Positions 62,213-64,000 of a stretch of 64,000 bases of DNA are shown here, piece after piece; position 1 is the first letter of the stretch, and each line of letters opens with the position of its first letter. Below the pieces are notes generated by a model that saw only the letters and a list, made by a program, of their open reading frames with translations, ran no database searches and had not been told where the DNA came from. The translations under genes and the position numbers were made by a program. Source of the DNA: Campylobacterales bacterium. Lineage in GTDB: Bacteria; Campylobacterota; Campylobacteria; Campylobacterales; Sulfurimonadaceae. The stretch spans positions 124,001-188,000 of the forward strand of contig JAPLGO010000038.1 of the NCBI GenBank assembly GCA_026390115.1, in the 5' to 3' direction.

Positions 62213-63016
62213 ATGGAAATTGTTTTACGCAATAATCTTATTCTTATCACTACGGGATTTGATACACTCAATGCGAAATGGATGACCAATTTTTTAAATC
62301 ATCATGCCCGTGGTATGCTTTTTTTACCAAAAGCTGTTCTAGTTTTTAGAAATGAAACATTAAGAGAGATAAGAGAAGAATTTTTACATGAACTCAGTGC
62401 TTTTCATGCCAGAACACATGACTTCTCGCACGAGTTCTTTTTGCGTTCTATGTTGCGATACGGTGCACAGCCTATAAAGATTGAGCTAGATAAATTAGAG
62501 GAGCCGGAGAGTGTAAAGGTAAATCTTTACGCTTATGACAGAGACACTGTTTTGATATCGCTTAGTGCGCCGAATATGTGGGTTCTCAATTATCTTCGTT
62601 CGCAGCTTGAAGTTTATGTAGAGCGAGGTACCGACCAATCTTTGGTGATAGATGTCTCCGACTACAAGGCTAAAGCAAGACTTGAGAGGGCGTTAAACAA
62701 GCGACATATTTTGCATTATCAGATTCAATACACATACGACAACCATTTTATGAGTAAACTTTACTCAGATTTTGCAAGTTTCAGTTTTGGCAACTTGTGC
62801 AAAGATGAAGAGGAGGATGAGACGATGCAGTTTTACACCGTCTTGGAGTGTCCGGTAGGGGCAAGTCAGGATGCACTCAAAAAAAGTTACAAGAAGCTTA
62901 CAAAAGTGTATCATCCCGATAAAATATTTAATGAAAAACCTCATATGATTCAGCATTACACCCAGAAATTTCAGCTCTTGCAAGAGGCATATACGGCACT
63001 TCGCATAGTCTCTTAG
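62213..63016 (+). CDS. C-terminal J-domain protein
   Basis: 267 residues. The N-terminal 190 residues are a family-specific domain I do not recognise, with many basic and aromatic residues. The last 65 residues form a J-domain with the invariant HPD in KVYHPDK between two helices, so it should stimulate a DnaK-type Hsp70. It lacks the G/F region, zinc fingers and C-terminal domains of DnaJ. Transcription from a sigma-54 promoter suggests a role in flagellar assembly. Its end overlaps the convergent DUF234 gene by four bases. Confidence 0.82.
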   Translation: MEIVLRNNLILITTGFDTLNAKWMTNFLNHHARGMLFLPKAVLVFRNETLREIREEFLHELSAFHARTHDFSHEFFLRSMLRYGAQPIKIELDKLEEPESVKVNLYAYDRDTVLISLSAPNMWVLNYLRSQLEVYVERGTDQSLVIDVSDYKAKARLERALNKRHILHYQIQYTYDNHFMSKLYSDFASFSFGNLCKDEEEDETMQFYTVLECPVGASQDALKKSYKKLTKVYHPDKIFNEKPHMIQHYTQKFQLLQEAYTALRIVS

Positions 63017-63957
63017 AGAGTCAAAAAGTTTTCTTCTTGTTCTTCTTTTGAGCTCTGTTTTACGAGTGCCTCAAACTCCTTTGAGCTATAGAGTGCTAAC
63101 TCTTTGCCCTTCATGCTCTCAAGCTCTTTAGAAAATCCTCTTTTTGAGAAGAGAACTATTTGTGTTGGTTTTATTTCTAAGCTTTCACATTTTTGCATGA
63201 GTTTATGCAACTCTTTTTTGTTTACTCTGTGATTCGTCCATTTGCACTCTGCGACATATATCTTCTCGTCGTTTGTAATCGTCAGAATATCTATTTCTAC
63301 TTTTGCGTCCCAGTAGCTTCCGGAGCTTACTATCTGCGAATCTCTAAGGTGATAGTTGAGCAGAACCTCTGAAAGCTCTTCAAAAACCAGACTTGTATAA
63401 GCGTTCTGTTTTATCAGAAAATTGTTTATACAATTTTCAAACTTTTTCTCCCCTATCTCTTTATTGAAGGGAGCTATAAAGTAAAACCAGAATCTTATAA
63501 ATGGGTGCACAAAGAGAACTTTGTGAGAGATTCTATGTCTTGCAATCTCTCGTTTTAGTTTGCCATGCGGATTGAGGCTTCGAGCAGGCTCTTCCCTTGA
63601 GAACTCTATTTGAATGAGACCCTTCTCTTGCAAAAAGTTGAGTGCGGATCCTCCGTTAGCATTATTGAGACTCGCCCTGTTAAAGGCAGAAAATATCTTT
63701 CTATCGCCAATAGCCAAGGCTCTCAAAAGTCTTTTGTTGTTTTTATCTCCAAGGGTGAGCTCTTCTATCTTCTCATTTAAAGCATCAAATCTTTTTAAAA
63801 TCAGTTCCTCAATAAGGAGTTCAAGGGGTTTGCTTGTATCTATCACCCAGCCAAGACCGCCGAAGACAGAAAAATACTCAATTTGGAGCTCCATGTCCTC
63901 AGGATAGTTCCTAAAATAGAAGGAGCGGAATTGATTGATGAGTTTGCTGTTTGTCAT
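63013..63957 (-). CDS. DUF234-type protein with a PD-(D/E)XK nuclease-like C-terminus
   Basis: 314 residues resembling only the C-terminal part of archaeal/bacterial DUF234 ATPases. A winged-helix-like middle (GSALNFLQEKGLIQIEF) is followed by a nuclease-like core: EIDIL then VAECKWTN, the D-x(n)-E-x-K pattern of PD-(D/E)XK enzymes, and helix KKELHKLMQK. The N-terminal AAA ATPase of the family is missing. There is no clear ribosome binding site before the ATG at 63957. It could be a nuclease, a DNA-binding protein or a remnant of a defence gene; function is not known. Confidence 0.65.
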   Translation of the reverse strand: MTNSKLINQFRSFYFRNYPEDMELQIEYFSVFGGLGWVIDTSKPLELLIEELILKRFDALNEKIEELTLGDKNNKRLLRALAIGDRKIFSAFNRASLNNANGGSALNFLQEKGLIQIEFSREEPARSLNPHGKLKREIARHRISHKVLFVHPFIRFWFYFIAPFNKEIGEKKFENCINNFLIKQNAYTSLVFEELSEVLLNYHLRDSQIVSSGSYWDAKVEIDILTITNDEKIYVAECKWTNHRVNKKELHKLMQKCESLEIKPTQIVLFSKRGFSKELESMKGKELALYSSKEFEALVKQSSKEEQEENFLTL

Positions 63958-64000
63958 GCGGAGATTCTAGCATAATTCGCTTCCCCATTTCAATGTGTCG

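Noticed and set aside
1-64000. CRISPR arrays, insertion sequences, prophage, rRNA or tRNA genes
   Set aside because: No regular direct-repeat spacing, no transposase or integrase frame, and no rRNA or tRNA signatures were seen on reading both strands; a profile search would be needed to exclude them formally.

Overview
The window is a gene-dense, AT-rich chromosomal segment from a member of the Campylobacterota, most like Sulfurimonas and its relatives. The main support is gene content and order. A 15-gene complex I operon carries the class-specific NuoE-like and NuoF-like replacements and is followed directly by the flagellar gene pflA, as in Campylobacter. accB and accC lie near a Cj1289-type SurA-like chaperone and gltX, again as in Campylobacter. 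Menaquinone is made by the futalosine route (mqnA), and there is a B. subtilis-type Fe-S PurF. I saw no rRNA, tRNA, CRISPR array, insertion sequence or prophage.

Layout. 1-9.1 kb: the 5' end of dapF (cut by the window edge), coaE and a shortened speE-like gene form a minus-strand cluster. Next come a small DUF2892 membrane protein and purM on the plus strand. Two exported DUF302-like proteins and a FadL-type outer-membrane transporter follow, then a stand-alone biotin carboxylase (probable PycA) overlapping a TerC-like DUF475 membrane protein. 9.2-18.3 kb: a CZB-type chemoreceptor, a 68-residue orphan, tamA-tamB, a three-gene signalling operon (receiver protein, CheC-like phosphatase, PAS-GGDEF cyclase) and a dCMP deaminase. 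18.4-25.9 kb: accB-accC, a C-terminal-haem cytochrome, the SurA-like chaperone, gltX, a NUDT16-like NUDIX hydrolase, an ABC exporter and a second 68-residue orphan.

25.9-29.4 kb is the most unusual locus. An Rrf2-type Cys-rich regulator is divergent from an anaerobic ribonucleotide reductase operon. The glycyl-radical tail of NrdD is a separate 47-residue gene placed upstream of, and overlapping, the gene for the catalytic body, and nrdG follows. Two identical TACTAC-N6-GTAGTA operators lie between regulator and operon. 29.4-38.1 kb: a structured element, the potassium uptake pair trkH/ktrB and trkA/ktrA, a CorA-like channel, a minus-strand operon mqnA / dihaem peroxidase / GGDEF-EAL, and moaD-moaE-moeA.

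38.1-58 kb: pflA and nuoA-B-C-D-(E-like)-(F/GltD hybrid)-G1-G2-H-I-J-K-L-M-N on the minus strand. The electron-input module is rebuilt. NuoE is reduced to 73 residues, NuoF is replaced by a NuoF Fe-S tail fused to a GltD-like flavoprotein, and NuoG is present as two divergent tandem copies. 58-64 kb: a porin, purF with a YhcC-family radical SAM gene, a J-domain protein behind a textbook sigma-54 promoter, and a nuclease-like DUF234 protein.

Taken together the genes suggest a motile, c-di-GMP-regulated, respiring organism with haem peroxidase defence, able to make deoxynucleotides without oxygen. Two biotin carboxylases are consistent with fatty-acid synthesis plus anaplerotic or reductive-TCA carboxylation. 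The species is not determined.
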